From Candidatus Accumulibacter conexus (GTDB taxonomy: Bacteria; Pseudomonadota; Gammaproteobacteria; Burkholderiales; Rhodocyclaceae), in NCBI GenBank assembly GCA_017592775.1, contig JAGFNJ010000024.1:1-64000 (forward strand): a DNA stretch of 64,000 bases, read 5' to 3'. The notes under the pieces were generated by a model. That model was not told the origin of the DNA and did no database searches. It saw only the letters and a list, made by a program, of their open reading frames with translations. Below, piece by piece: positions 20,662 through 30,012 of the stretch. The translations under genes and the position numbers were made by a program. The stretch's first letter is position 1. Each line of letters starts with the position of its first letter.

Positions 20662-23600
20662 GTGCCGTTGGCGTTGCGCGCTATGCCTGGACCTGGCAGA
20701 GTTGCCCAGTTACGGTTGCCGTGGCTGCTGCTGGCCGCCGTGGCGGTGACCGTTGCCGCCGCCGGTTCGCCGGCAGGCTCGTCGCCGGTCGAGCCGCGGT
20801 TCGAGTCGGTCGGGGTTGGCATCATCCCACGCCATGTCGTGCCCGTCATTGCCCAGGACCGTGCGGGCTTTCTCTGGATCGCGACTGGCGACGGCCTGAT
20901 GCGTTTCGATGGCTACCGCTTCCGGCCGCAGGAACGACCGAGCCCGGATCCCGCGACGCGCAACCTGGGCTGGATCCGCTCCCTGCTGGCCGGTCGCGAC
21001 GGGCGGCTGTGGATTGGCACCGAGTTCGATGGCCTGGCGGTACATGATCCACTCAGCGAGACGATCGGCACCTGCGGCGGCGACAGCCGGGAGCATGGCG
21101 GCGCCCTGCCAACGATCCGCGCACTGGCGGAAGATGCCGCGGGCAGCATCTGGGTGGGCAGCGAAGGCGGCGGCCTGGAGCGTTACGATGCACAATGCCG
21201 CAGGATTGCCCGCTACCGCCATGCGGAGCAGCCCGGAAGCCTGCCGGACGATCGGGTGCAGGCGCTGCTGCTCGATCGGCAGGGCGTACTCTGGCTCGGG
21301 ACCTGGGCCGGCCTGAGCCGTCACGACGCGGTCGGCGAGCGTTTCGTGCCGGTGTTCGCCGGTGGTGGCACCGGCACCGGCCTCGCCGGGCGCATCGTGC
21401 AGGCGCTGTTGCAGGCGTCCGACGGACGCATCTGGGTCGGCACGCAGCAGGGTGAGCTGGCCATCGTCGATCCTGTCACCGGTGCGGGCGTCCTGCTCGA
21501 ACCGGCACTCGAGGCCGCGAGCCCGGGCGGGGTCTCGAGCCTGGTCGAGGCACCTGGGGGGCAGATGTGGGTCGGACGCGTCTCCGGCATCGAAATCCGT
21601 GACGTGCACAGTGGCGCCCTGTTGCAGCGCCTGCGCCACGATCTGCACAATCCGCGCGGCCTGGCGGCAAACGAGGTGACCACCCTGTTGCTCGATCACT
21701 CGGGCCTGATCTGGGTTGGCGGTTTCGGTGTCGGGCTGCAGCGACACGATCCGGGCCGGCGCAGCCTGTGGCTGCGCGGCGCCGATCGGCAGCCCGGCAG
21801 CATCCTCTCCGTCCCCGATGTGCGCAGCCTGCTGCAGGTGGACAACGGCGAAATCTGGGCCGCGACGCACAATGGCGGCGTTGCCGTTCTCGACCAGAGC
21901 CTGCGGACCACGGGTGCCGTAGTGCCGCGGCTGCCGGCGCCGGCGGGCGGCGACGATCTGCCGACCGCGCGCATCGAGGCCATGGCGCAGGCGCGCGATG
22001 GCTCGGTCTGGTTGGGGGCCGATTCGCGGATCTATCAGTTCAGCGCCGATCATCGACAACTGCGCATGCTGCGACATCGTGGCGGTGCGACGCGAAAGCT
22101 GCTCGCTGGCAGCGACGGGGCGTTGTGGATCGGCACCCAGGATGGGGTCTTTCGCCTGCCGGCGGGGGCGACGGATGTTGTCCGCATCGCCCAGCGGGAT
22201 GGACAACTGCTGCGAGCCGACATCAATGCCCTCGTCGAAGCGGCCGACGGCAGCGTCTGGGTGGGCAGCGGCAAGGGCCTGTTTCGCGTTGCCGCGGGCG
22301 CCAACCAGCTGCAGGCGGTCGGGCAGCAGGAGGGAGCCGGCCTTGGCAATCCGAGCGTCATCGGTCTGCTCTTCGACCGCCGGCAGACCCTCTGGGTGGA
22401 TACTGCGGTGACGGGGCTGCACCGCCTGCGGCAGTGGGATGGCGAGCGCGCTGCCTTCGAGCGCATCAGCCAGCGACACGGAGTCGTCAGCCGGCCGTTT
22501 GGCGGCAATCTGATGCAGGATGGGCGCGGCCGCATCTGGACGCAGATGTACGTCTACGACCCTGCCAGCGACCGGATGGACGAGCTGACCGCCGCCGATG
22601 GTGCCGATCTCGGCATCGGCTGGTTTCTCGCCCACGCCATGACGCCTGATGGCCGCATGCTGTTCGGTGGCAGCAAGGGGATCCTGGTCGTCCGGCCGGA
22701 GCACTTCGACGCCTCGTCGTACGCGCCACCGCTGCTGATCTCCGAACTGCTGATCAATGGTCTGCCGCAGCCGGCCGGGCGCATCGTCGACGGGCTCGAG
22801 CTGGCGCCATGGCAGCGCAGCTTCAGCATCGGTTTCACGGCACTCGATTACAGTGACCCGGGCCGCATCCGCTACGCCTACCGGCTGCAGGGCTTCGACC
22901 CCGACTGGATCGCCACGGCGGCCGATTCGCGCGTCGCCGCCTACAGCAACCTGGACCCTGGTACCTATGTCCTGCGCGTTCGCGCGAGCAACCGCAGTGG
23001 CATCTGGAGTCCGCACGAACTGGCGATCCCGGTGCGCATCGTGCCCGCCTGGTGGCAGAGCTGGTGGTTCCGTTCGCTGGCGGGCTCGGCCCTCGTGCTG
23101 CTGGTTCTTGCCCTGCTGCAGTTGCGTACCCGCCGTCTGCGCCGGCGGCAGGTGGAACTCGAACGAACCGTCCGCGAGCGCACTGCCGATCTGGAGAAGG
23201 TGGCGCTGGCGTTGCAGCAGGAGTCGGCGGCGCTCGCCGAGTCCAGCCTCACCGACCCGCTGACCGGTTTGCGCAATCGCCGCTTCCTGACCCAGCACAT
23301 CGATGCCGACTGCGCGCTGACGGTACGTGCCTACGAGGGGCACCGCCTGTACGGGGCAGAGCTGCCGGCCGATCCCGACCTGATCTTCTTCCTGTTCGAC
23401 ATCGACCACTTCAAACGAGTGAACGACGAACATGGCCACGCCGCGGGTGATGCCGTCCTGCTGCAGGTGTGCCGCCGGCTGGCGGGAGTCTTTCGTGACA
23501 CCGATTACCTGGTTCGCTGGGGTGGCGAGGAGTTTCTCGTCGTTGCCCGCGCGACGGCGCGCGCCGGTGCCGCCGAACTTGCGGAGCGCGCGCGCGCGGC

Positions 23601-23937
23601 GGTCGCGGATCAGCCTTTCACGCTGGACGACGGCAGCCTGCTCGCGCGCACCTGCTCGGTCGGCTTCTGCTGCCTGCCGCTATCGAGCCAGCATCCGGCT
23701 GCCGTCGACTGGAGTGCCGCGGTCAACATCGCCGATGCCGCGCTCTATCTCGTCAAGAGCAGCGGTCGCAATGGCTGGCTCGGAGTCACCAGCGCGCGCG
23801 GCGAATCGGCCGCAGCGCTGCGCCACTGGTCGCGCCGGCCGCTGCCCGAGTGGTTGCGATCGGGCGACGTGCAAATGGTCTGTTCGCCGGCTCTTGCCGG
23901 CCTGGTGGATGCGCAGTGGCAGGCGGCCGCAGCCTGA
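20662..23937 (+). CDS. Beta-propeller / Y_Y_Y sensor diguanylate cyclase
   Basis: 1091-aa membrane-bound sensor predicted to make c-di-GMP. In order: signal/anchor segment (about 15-36); roughly a dozen two-component-regulator propeller repeats with xxGxxWxGT cores (for example GRLWIGT, GSIWVGS, GVLWLGT, GALWIGT); a Y_Y_Y domain (LEYRYRLQGFDPDW-like, about 720-790); one transmembrane helix (about 805-825); a short coiled coil; and a GGDEF domain with active RWGGEEF. The periplasmic propeller should sense a ligand, perhaps a polysaccharide fragment as in Bacteroides hybrid two-component systems, but the output is a cyclase instead of a kinase. An AAGGAGGG lies just before GTG 20662; TTG 20668 or ATG 20683 are alternative starts. 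Confidence 0.88.
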   Translation: MPLALRAMPGPGRVAQLRLPWLLLAAVAVTVAAAGSPAGSSPVEPRFESVGVGIIPRHVVPVIAQDRAGFLWIATGDGLMRFDGYRFRPQERPSPDPATRNLGWIRSLLAGRDGRLWIGTEFDGLAVHDPLSETIGTCGGDSREHGGALPTIRALAEDAAGSIWVGSEGGGLERYDAQCRRIARYRHAEQPGSLPDDRVQALLLDRQGVLWLGTWAGLSRHDAVGERFVPVFAGGGTGTGLAGRIVQALLQASDGRIWVGTQQGELAIVDPVTGAGVLLEPALEAASPGGVSSLVEAPGGQMWVGRVSGIEIRDVHSGALLQRLRHDLHNPRGLAANEVTTLLLDHSGLIWVGGFGVGLQRHDPGRRSLWLRGADRQPGSILSVPDVRSLLQVDNGEIWAATHNGGVAVLDQSLRTTGAVVPRLPAPAGGDDLPTARIEAMAQARDGSVWLGADSRIYQFSADHRQLRMLRHRGGATRKLLAGSDGALWIGTQDGVFRLPAGATDVVRIAQRDGQLLRADINALVEAADGSVWVGSGKGLFRVAAGANQLQAVGQQEGAGLGNPSVIGLLFDRRQTLWVDTAVTGLHRLRQWDGERAAFERISQRHGVVSRPFGGNLMQDGRGRIWTQMYVYDPASDRMDELTAADGADLGIGWFLAHAMTPDGRMLFGGSKGILVVRPEHFDASSYAPPLLISELLINGLPQPAGRIVDGLELAPWQRSFSIGFTALDYSDPGRIRYAYRLQGFDPDWIATAADSRVAAYSNLDPGTYVLRVRASNRSGIWSPHELAIPVRIVPAWWQSWWFRSLAGSALVLLVLALLQLRTRRLRRRQVELERTVRERTADLEKVALALQQESAALAESSLTDPLTGLRNRRFLTQHIDADCALTVRAYEGHRLYGAELPADPDLIFFLFDIDHFKRVNDEHGHAAGDAVLLQVCRRLAGVFRDTDYLVRWGGEEFLVVARATARAGAAELAERARAAVADQPFTLDDGSLLARTCSVGFCCLPLSSQHPAAVDWSAAVNIADAALYLVKSSGRNGWLGVTSARGESAAALRHWSRRPLPEWLRSGDVQMVCSPALAGLVDAQWQAAAA

Positions 23938-23967
23938 GGCCCGGTGCCGGGATCGTCACGCCAGCGG

Positions 23968-24753
23968 CTACGGGCGCTGCCGGGCAAAGGGGCCGAGCAT
24001 CGACTGCAGGCCATGCTCGAACAGTTCCTGCAACGGCTGCGCCAGATGCGCCAGGCCGAGCATCAGGGCGGCGAAGCCGAGGGCGATGGTCAGCGGAAAG
24101 CCGATGGCCATCAGGTTGAGCTGCGGCGCGGCACGGCCGAGTATGGCCAGCGCCAGGTTGGTGATCAGCAGCGCGACGACGATCGGCAACGCCAGCAGCA
24201 ATCCATAGGAGAAGATGATGCCGCCGCTGGCGGCCAGCTGCCACCAGGTGTCGGGCCAGAGGCGGGTGGCGCCGATCGGCATGACGCTGAAGCTGTGCGT
24301 CAGGGTGGCGATGACCATCAGGTGGCCATTGATCGCCATGAACACCAGCAACGCCAGCAGGCCGAGGAACTCGGACACGACCACGGTCTGCCCGGCCGTC
24401 TGCGGGTCATACGAGCTGGCAAAGCCGATCCCCATCTGCAGGCTGATCAGGCTGCCGGCCATGTCGACGGCGCTGAAGACCAAGCGCATGGCAAAGCCCA
24501 TCGCGAAGCCGATCAGCAACTGCTGCGCGAGCAGCAGCAGGCCGACTCCTGACCCCGGGTCGAGTACCGGTATCGGCGGCAGCACCGGCGCGACGCCCAG
24601 GGTCACGGCGAGGCCGGCCATCAGCCGCACGCGTGCCGGCAGTGCCGGGTTGTTGAACGGCGGTGCGGTGGCCATCAGCGCCAGGACGCGTGCCAGCGGG
24701 AAGAAGAAGGCGGCCACCCAGGCGTTGATCTCGGCGCTGCTGAGGCTGATCAT
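23968..24753 (-). CDS. fliR: Flagellar export gate protein FliR
   Basis: 261-aa FliR with about six transmembrane helices, part of the FliPQR core of the flagellar type III export gate. The N-terminal EINAWVAAFFFPLARVLALMATAPPF and RVRLMAGLAVTL segments and the central GFAMRLVFSAVDMAGSLISLQMGIGFASSYDP are characteristic. It is the last gene of the fliK-R unit, 7 nt after fliQ, and is convergent with the propeller-GGDEF gene 30 bp away. Confidence 0.95.
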   Translation of the reverse strand: MISLSSAEINAWVAAFFFPLARVLALMATAPPFNNPALPARVRLMAGLAVTLGVAPVLPPIPVLDPGSGVGLLLLAQQLLIGFAMGFAMRLVFSAVDMAGSLISLQMGIGFASSYDPQTAGQTVVVSEFLGLLALLVFMAINGHLMVIATLTHSFSVMPIGATRLWPDTWWQLAASGGIIFSYGLLLALPIVVALLITNLALAILGRAAPQLNLMAIGFPLTIALGFAALMLGLAHLAQPLQELFEHGLQSMLGPFARQRP

Positions 24754-24760
24754 CCGGGGT

Positions 24761-25030
24761 TCAGCCGATCAGTTGGGGAATGCTCTCGAACAGTCGTCGC
24801 ACGTAGTCGACCATGAGCTGCAGCATCCAGGGGCCGGCGGCGAGAAGGACCAGGAAGACGCCGACCAGCTTCGGGATGAACGACAGGGTCTGCTCGTTGA
24901 TCTGCGTTGCCGCCTGGAAGATGCTGACGACGAGGCCGATCAGCAGGGCCGCGAGAAGCAGTGGCGCGGAGAGCAGCAAGGTCATTTCGACCGCCTGCCG
25001 CCCGATGTCCATCACCGTCGATGGGGTCAT
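24761..25030 (-). CDS. fliQ: Flagellar export gate protein FliQ
   Basis: 89-aa FliQ with two transmembrane helices and the family core [36 protein letters not shown]. Length is standard. The ATG at 25030 overlaps the fliP stop as ATGA, implying translational coupling in the gate. Confidence 0.95.
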   Translation of the reverse strand: MTPSTVMDIGRQAVEMTLLLSAPLLLAALLIGLVVSIFQAATQINEQTLSFIPKLVGVFLVLLAAGPWMLQLMVDYVRRLFESIPQLIG

Positions 25031-25782
25031 GCAGCGAAGCTGGCGACCAGCGAACCGAGGAGAAGATGCCAGCCATCGACCAGCACGAACAGCATCAGCT
25101 TGAACGGCAGCGCCACCATCACCGGCGACATCATCATCATGCCCATCGACATCAGCACGCTGGCGACCACCATGTCGACGATCAGGAAGGGAATGAAGAT
25201 GACGAAGCCGATCTGGAACGCGGTTTTCAGTTCACTGGTGACAAAGGCGGGAATCAGCAGGCGCATCGGGATCTCGGCAGTGGACGCGAAGCCCGGGCTT
25301 CGGCTCATGCGCACGAAGAGCGCGATATCGGATTCGCGAGTCTGCTTCAGCATGAACTCGCGCAGCGGCACGGCGCTGCGCTCGACGGCCGCACTGAAGC
25401 TGATCCTGTCCTCCGACAGCGGCACGTAGGCCTCGCTGTGGATGCGGTCGAGAACCGGCGACATGATGAAGAAGCTCAGGAAGAGCGCCAGCCCGACCAG
25501 AACCTGGTTCGGCGGCGAGGTCTGGGTGCCGAGCGCGTGCCGCAGGAGCGAGAGGACGATGATGATGCGCGTGAAGCTGGTCATCATCAGCAGTGCTGCC
25601 GGAATGAAGGTGAGCGCGGTCAGCGTCAGCAACGTCTGTACCGACAGCGTGTAGGTCTGGCTACCGTCGGCAGCGGGCGTGCTGGTGACCATCGGCAGCC
25701 CGCCAGCCTGTGCCCAGGTGGCGAAAGGCGCCAGCAGGAGCAGGAGGAAGCACAGGCGGCGGCTGAGGTCAGCCGTCCTCAT
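25027..25782 (-). CDS. fliP: Flagellar export gate protein FliP
   Basis: 251-aa FliP with a cleavable signal peptide (ending ATWAQA) and four transmembrane helices. Family marks are [41 protein letters not shown], the [18 protein letters not shown] segment, and the methionine-rich [10 protein letters not shown] loop that forms the gate gasket. Its start overlaps the end of fliO by 14 bp. Confidence 0.96.
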   Translation of the reverse strand: MRTADLSRRLCFLLLLLAPFATWAQAGGLPMVTSTPAADGSQTYTLSVQTLLTLTALTFIPAALLMMTSFTRIIIVLSLLRHALGTQTSPPNQVLVGLALFLSFFIMSPVLDRIHSEAYVPLSEDRISFSAAVERSAVPLREFMLKQTRESDIALFVRMSRSPGFASTAEIPMRLLIPAFVTSELKTAFQIGFVIFIPFLIVDMVVASVLMSMGMMMMSPVMVALPFKLMLFVLVDGWHLLLGSLVASFAA

Positions 25783-26251
25783 TCTTGCGCTCGGAGATGC
25801 GTTTCAGCCACTGGGCAAAGTGCTTCTCACCGTCGCCCCCGGCGTGCAGGTCACCCTTGGGCAGGGTATGCAGGGTACGAATCTGCCCCGGGGCGATGCC
25901 GACGACGATCCAGGTTTCATCGACCTCGACGAGCACGATGCGCTCGCGCGGACCGATCATCAGCCCGCCGACGAGGCGCAGCGGTCCGCCGCCGCCGAAG
26001 CCGCGGCCGCCGTTGAGCCGGCGCAGCAGCCAGGCGCCAAGGAACAGCAGCGCCACCACCAGCGCCAGGGCAAGAGTCGCCTGCAGCAGCGTGCCGGCGC
26101 CGAAAGGCGGTACCTCGCTGCCGGCTGTCTGCGCCAGCACGGTTGTCGGCAGCGTGGCCAGCAGGGCAGCGGCGCGGACACGACGACCACGGTGTACGGA
26201 GAAGCGTCGAATCAAGAGGGTTGGCCCGGTGAGGATGCTGGTCGACATCAT
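25769..26251 (-). CDS. fliO: Flagellar biosynthesis protein FliO
   Basis: 160-aa FliO, the assembly factor for the FliP ring. A signal-like N terminus (ending TTVLAQ) precedes a transmembrane helix ([21 protein letters not shown]) and the cytoplasmic domain with [39 protein letters not shown]. The double ATG at 26248/26251 is chosen because it puts the signal peptide at the N terminus. A GTG at 26356, 7 nt after fliN, keeps the frame open and would add 35 charged residues; this alternative cannot be excluded. Confidence 0.88.
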   Translation of the reverse strand: MMSTSILTGPTLLIRRFSVHRGRRVRAAALLATLPTTVLAQTAGSEVPPFGAGTLLQATLALALVVALLFLGAWLLRRLNGGRGFGGGGPLRLVGGLMIGPRERIVLVEVDETWIVVGIAPGQIRTLHTLPKGDLHAGGDGEKHFAQWLKRISERKNEDG

Positions 26252-26362
26252 AATCCAAGTGCCGTCCGGGTGAACAGTCTGCACGGCTGCGATTGGCAGC
26301 CGTTCGTTCGCTCCATCGCGCCTTGCATCCCGGTCGGATCGCGACTTCCTCTTCACGACCTC

Positions 26363-26800
26363 TCAGTGGCCGAGTCGGCGTGCGCGCTCCGACGGCGTGA
26401 CGATATCGGTCAGGCGGATGCCGAACTTGTCATTGACGACGACGACTTCGCCCTGGGCGATCAGCGTGCCGTTCACGAAGACGTTCAGCGGTTCGCCCGC
26501 CATTGCATCCAGCTCGACGACCGAGCCATGCGCCAGCAACAGGAGATTCCTGATCGTCATCTTGGTGCGTCCGAGCTCGACGGCGATCTGGACCGGGATG
26601 TCCAGGATCATGTCGAGTTCGTTCATCAATGATCCCTTGCCTCCCGCCTCGTCAAAGTTCGGGAAGATGCTGGCTGCCTGCGCCTTGCCAGCCGGCGCGG
26701 CTTCGGCCATCGCCTGCTCGGCCATCGCCGCTGCCCAGTCGTCGTCAAGCCCGGCGTCGTCGGTTGCGGGCGTTCCCGGTTCGTCCATGTCGCTAGCCAT
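26363..26800 (-). CDS. fliN: Flagellar motor switch protein FliN
   Basis: 145-aa FliN. An acidic, alanine-rich N terminus leads into the SpoA/SurA-type domain: LDMILDIPVQIAVELGRTKMTIRNLL and GEPLNVFVNGTLIAQGEVVVVNDKFGIRLTDI. It forms the lower C-ring that changes rotation direction and receives export cargo. The ATG at 26800 is chosen because GGAGAA lies 5 nt before it and it overlaps the fliM stop (ATGGCTAG); an upstream in-frame extension is a fliM shadow. Confidence 0.95.
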   Translation of the reverse strand: MASDMDEPGTPATDDAGLDDDWAAAMAEQAMAEAAPAGKAQAASIFPNFDEAGGKGSLMNELDMILDIPVQIAVELGRTKMTIRNLLLLAHGSVVELDAMAGEPLNVFVNGTLIAQGEVVVVNDKFGIRLTDIVTPSERARRLGH

Positions 26801-27797
26801 TGCTTTCTCCGGCGGAGTTCTCCGCCCGTTCTGCCGCCAGGAAGCGCTCGACCTTGAGCGCGTACTGTCCGCCCTGTTGCCCATAGCGGCATTCCATCAG
26901 GGGCACCCCGTCGACCAGGGCGACGACGGTCTCCGGAATCTCCAGCGGGATGATGTCGCCGGCCTTCATCTCGAGGATCCGGCGCAGACTGACGCTCGCC
27001 GTCGCCAGCGTCGCCGTCAGCTCGACCTCGGCATTCTTCAACTGCTTGCGCAGGGTGTTGATCCAGCGCCGGTCGGTCGTCAGTTGATCGCTCTGCATGG
27101 CGCTGTAGAGCAGTTCCCTGATCGGTTCGAGCATCGAGTACGGGAAGCAGATGTGCATGTCGGCGCTTGAACCGCCGAACTCCAGCGAAAAGGTCGTCGA
27201 CACGACGATCTCGGAGGGTGTCGCGATGTTGGCGAATTGCGAGTTCATCTCGGAACGGATGTATTCGAAGCCGAGGTCATAGACCGGTTTCCAGGAGCGC
27301 GTGTACTCGGTGAAGATGACCCGCAGCAGCCCCTGGATGATGCGCTGTTCGGTGGCGGTGAAGTCGCGGCCTTCGACGCGAGTGTGGAAACGGCCGTCGC
27401 CGCCGAACATGTTGTCCACCACGAGGAAGACCAGGCTGGGGTCGAGGACGAACAGGGCCGTACCGCGCAGCGGTCTGGCGGCGACCAGATTGAGGTTGGT
27501 CGGCACCACCAGGTTGCGGGTGAACTCGCTGTACTTCTGGACGCGGATCGAACCGACCGAAATTTCGGCACTGCGATGAAGATAGTTGAAGAGGCCGATT
27601 CGCAGGTAGCGGGCAAAGCGCTCGTTGACCAGTTCGAGCGTCGGCATGCGTCCGCGGACGATGCGCTCCTGGGTTCCCAGATTGTACGGGCGAGGCCCTG
27701 CACCTCCCTCGTCCACCTCATCGCTGATGTCGGCTTCGCCGGTGACGCCTTTCAGCAGGGCGTCAACCTCATCCTGGGAGAGGAAGTCGGCGCTCAT
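26793..27797 (-). CDS. fliM: Flagellar motor switch protein FliM
   Basis: 334-aa FliM. The N-terminal CheY-P-binding peptide (FLSQDEVDALLKGV, residues 5-18) is intact, followed by the CheC-like middle domain and a C-terminal SpoA domain (ELTATLATASVSLRRILEMKAGDIIPLEIPE). It links CheY signalling to the FliG torque ring. It starts 6 nt after fliL and overlaps fliN by 8 bp. Confidence 0.96.
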   Translation of the reverse strand: MSADFLSQDEVDALLKGVTGEADISDEVDEGGAGPRPYNLGTQERIVRGRMPTLELVNERFARYLRIGLFNYLHRSAEISVGSIRVQKYSEFTRNLVVPTNLNLVAARPLRGTALFVLDPSLVFLVVDNMFGGDGRFHTRVEGRDFTATEQRIIQGLLRVIFTEYTRSWKPVYDLGFEYIRSEMNSQFANIATPSEIVVSTTFSLEFGGSSADMHICFPYSMLEPIRELLYSAMQSDQLTTDRRWINTLRKQLKNAEVELTATLATASVSLRRILEMKAGDIIPLEIPETVVALVDGVPLMECRYGQQGGQYALKVERFLAAERAENSAGESNG

Positions 27798-27803
27798 GCG
27801 GGA

Positions 27804-28355
27804 TTACTGGATGATGAACGAGGTGAAGAGTACTTCCTTGATCGGCCAGTCCCGCTTCTTGCCCTTGCCGGCCGGGTCGAGGACGCCGTTCATCTGTTCC
27901 CTGATTTCCTGCGCCAGGGTCTCCTTGCCTTCCTTGGTGATCAACTGCGACGCCTTCTTGCTCGACAGAAGCAGGGTGATGTCGTTGCGCAGCTTCGGTG
28001 TGTAGAGCTTGATGTGCTCGCCGACCTGCGGGTCGTCGACTTCGACCGAGACGATCAGCTGCAGGAACTGGTCACCGTTCTCCGGCACGAGATTGACCGT
28101 GAATGCGTCGAGGGCGACGTAGACCGGTGGTGCGTTCAGGTCCACCTTCTTCTTTTTCGCCGGTTTGGCCTTCTCGACCACCGCCTCGTCGCCATCGTCC
28201 TCATGCGCGGCGTTGCCCCGCAACAGGAGGAAGGCGCTCAGCCCGCCGAGGCCGACCACCAGCACCACGAGCAGAATGATGATCAGAAGCTTCTTGCTGC
28301 TCTTCGCCGGCGCAGCATCACCGATTTCAGTCGCAGGTTTGGCGTCCTTGGCCAT
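27804..28355 (-). CDS. fliL: Flagellar basal body-associated protein FliL
   Basis: 183-aa single-pass membrane protein. A charged cytoplasmic tail precedes the helix KKLLIIILLVVLVVGLGGLSAFLLL (about 20-45). A lysine/glutamate linker and the periplasmic FliL domain follow (FTVNLVPENGDQFLQLIVSVEV and a C-terminal VLFTSFIIQ). FliL assists stator function. It lies 66 bp after fliK and before fliM. Confidence 0.93.
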   Translation of the reverse strand: MAKDAKPATEIGDAAPAKSSKKLLIIILLVVLVVGLGGLSAFLLLRGNAAHEDDGDEAVVEKAKPAKKKKVDLNAPPVYVALDAFTVNLVPENGDQFLQLIVSVEVDDPQVGEHIKLYTPKLRNDITLLLSSKKASQLITKEGKETLAQEIREQMNGVLDPAGKGKKRDWPIKEVLFTSFIIQ

Positions 28356-28421
28356 GCGGCGTTTCTCTCCCTGATTACTTCAGCCATCCTTGGGCCGACG
28401 CTGCGCCAGCGTGCTGCAGAC

Positions 28422-29462
28422 TCAGGCGAAAACGTCGATCATCGCCTGGCCGTGGCGTGTGGCAGCCGGCGCCACGAGCACGCCGGCAGGCGGACCGGAG
28501 CCAAGTATAGCCGCATCGGGCAGCCGGTGGGTGGCGGGCGATGAATCTGCCTGTCCCTGCGACTGCTGCCCGAGAGACTGGCTGCCGACACTGAGTTGCC
28601 CGAGCTCGATGCCGGCGCTGGCGAACATCTCGCGCAGGCGCGGCATGGCCGCTTCGATGACGCCGCGCACCTCGGCATTCGGCGACGCGAAGTGCGCCGT
28701 GGCGCCGTCGCGATCAAGGTTCAGGCTGATCTCGATGACGCCCAGTTGCGGCGGGTGGACGGTGATCTGTGCGCGCTGCTGCTCGTTGCTGGCAAACCAG
28801 ACGAGCTTCTGACCGAACTCGCTGGCCCAGGACGGATCACGCAACGGGACCTGCAGGTTGTGTGCGGTGGCAGAGGAGGTGGCGGCAGCCCCGGCCGCCG
28901 CACCGCCGGCGCCTGCCGCCGTGGCGTGTGCCGGCAGCACTGGCGCCAGCGGCTCGCTCTCTTCTGCCACAGTCGGCTCGCGCGGCATGGCGGCGAGGTC
29001 GGGCGCGGCAAGAATTGCCGCCTTGGGCCCGGCGTCGGTTGCCGCTGCCGGTAGCTGCCCGCTGGCGGCAGTCGGCCGCACGGGTTCCGCTGCGCCAGAT
29101 GCGCTGCGGGCAGGCAGCAGGGCGGCGAGCGTTTCGGCAGCGGCGGACCCCGGGCCGGCGACCCTCTGGCCATCGCCGCTGCCGACGGGCGGCGGGTGGT
29201 ATGGCGTCGGTGGCAGCTGCTGGCTCAACACGAGCATGTCGACGGCAGCGGTCGCCGCTGCCGCTTCGGCGGCAGGCTCTGGACGGTCAGCGATGCCCGT
29301 TGCCGGCGCTGCGGCGCTGGCGGTCATCGCCGGCAGGGCGAGCAGTATGCTGAAGAAGTCGTTGCCGGGAACCGCCTCGTCAGCGCGCGCGCTGGTCTCA
29401 CCGGCGACGGCGGGGAGGCCTGGTTGTGCGACGAGTGCCGCGGTGACGATGCTGATGGCCAT
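28422..29462 (-). CDS. fliK: Flagellar hook-length control protein FliK
   Basis: 346-aa FliK. The long N-terminal part is alanine/proline-rich, as in most FliK rulers. The conserved C-terminal domain (about 235-315) reads LQVPLRDPSWASEFGQKLVWFASNEQQRAQITVHPPQLGVIEISL. It measures hook length and switches export specificity through FlhB. The ATG at 29462 is set by the ribosome site AAAGGA 7 nt upstream; the longer open frame runs antisense-like through fliJ. It is the first gene after a sigma-54 promoter at 29498-29513. Confidence 0.9.
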   Translation of the reverse strand: MAISIVTAALVAQPGLPAVAGETSARADEAVPGNDFFSILLALPAMTASAAAPATGIADRPEPAAEAAAATAAVDMLVLSQQLPPTPYHPPPVGSGDGQRVAGPGSAAAETLAALLPARSASGAAEPVRPTAASGQLPAAATDAGPKAAILAAPDLAAMPREPTVAEESEPLAPVLPAHATAAGAGGAAAGAAATSSATAHNLQVPLRDPSWASEFGQKLVWFASNEQQRAQITVHPPQLGVIEISLNLDRDGATAHFASPNAEVRGVIEAAMPRLREMFASAGIELGQLSVGSQSLGQQSQGQADSSPATHRLPDAAILGSGPPAGVLVAPAATRHGQAMIDVFA

Positions 29463-29497
29463 GGGATGTCCTTTTCGCAAGCTTCGGCCGTACTTGA

Positions 29498-29513
29498 AGC
29501 AAATGCCGTGCCA
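29498..29513 (-). promoter_or_regulatory. Sigma-54 (-24/-12) promoter of the fliKLMNOPQR unit
   Basis: Read on the - strand: TGGCACG-GCAT-TTGCT, a full match to the RpoN consensus TGGCACG-N4-TTGCW, with GG and GC exactly 10 nt apart. It lies in the 59-bp gap after fliJ and ends 35 bp before the fliK ATG. The enhancer-binding activator is likely the FlrC-like protein encoded at 36229-37608. Confidence 0.88.
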
Positions 29514-29521
29514 TGCGCTGG

Positions 29522-29968
29522 CTACTGCTCCTGCTGCTCGTCCCTGCCGCGCGCGGCAAACTCGTCCTGCAGCTTCTGCTCGTGACGGAGTTCGCGTCGA
29601 GCCTCGCCTGCACGATGACGTTCCGAGAGCGTGTCGAAGGCGTTGAGGCGGCTTCGCTGGCTTTGCCACTCGGCCTGCCCGGCGGCGGTATGCGCCGCCT
29701 TCAGGCTTGCTGCCTGCTCCTGCTGCCGCACTGCCTCGTCGAGGCGGTCGAGGAACTCCTGATAGTTGCGCCATTCTGGCTGGCCCAGCCCGTCCTGCAC
29801 CGCCTGGCGGAAGCGGGTGGTGTATTCGTCGCGATACTGCAGCAACATCGCCAGCGTCTTGCGGGCGTCCCTTTCGGCAGCGATCAGCGCGGCGAGTCGC
29901 TGCGTCGCCGCATCGTTGCGGCTGCGCATCAGGTCGAGGACGGATTGCAGGGGAAAGGGTCTGGACAC
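29522..29968 (-). CDS. fliJ: Flagellar export chaperone FliJ
   Basis: 148-aa, almost entirely helical coiled-coil protein with the FliJ N-terminal pattern PFPLQSVLDLMRSRNDAATQRLAALIAAE and many charged heptads. FliJ sits in the FliI hexamer and helps escort export substrates. It follows fliI by 44 bp and is the last gene before the internal sigma-54 promoter. Confidence 0.85.
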   Translation of the reverse strand: MSRPFPLQSVLDLMRSRNDAATQRLAALIAAERDARKTLAMLLQYRDEYTTRFRQAVQDGLGQPEWRNYQEFLDRLDEAVRQQEQAASLKAAHTAAGQAEWQSQRSRLNAFDTLSERHRAGEARRELRHEQKLQDEFAARGRDEQQEQ

Positions 29969-30012
29969 GATGACTCCGTTGACCGGGCGTCACACCTCAG
30001 GAGAAGGGCATT

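Noticed and set aside
20710-23439. 909-aa - strand open frame under the propeller-GGDEF gene
   Set aside because: No recognisable domain; the + strand shows regular propeller repeats and GGEEF.
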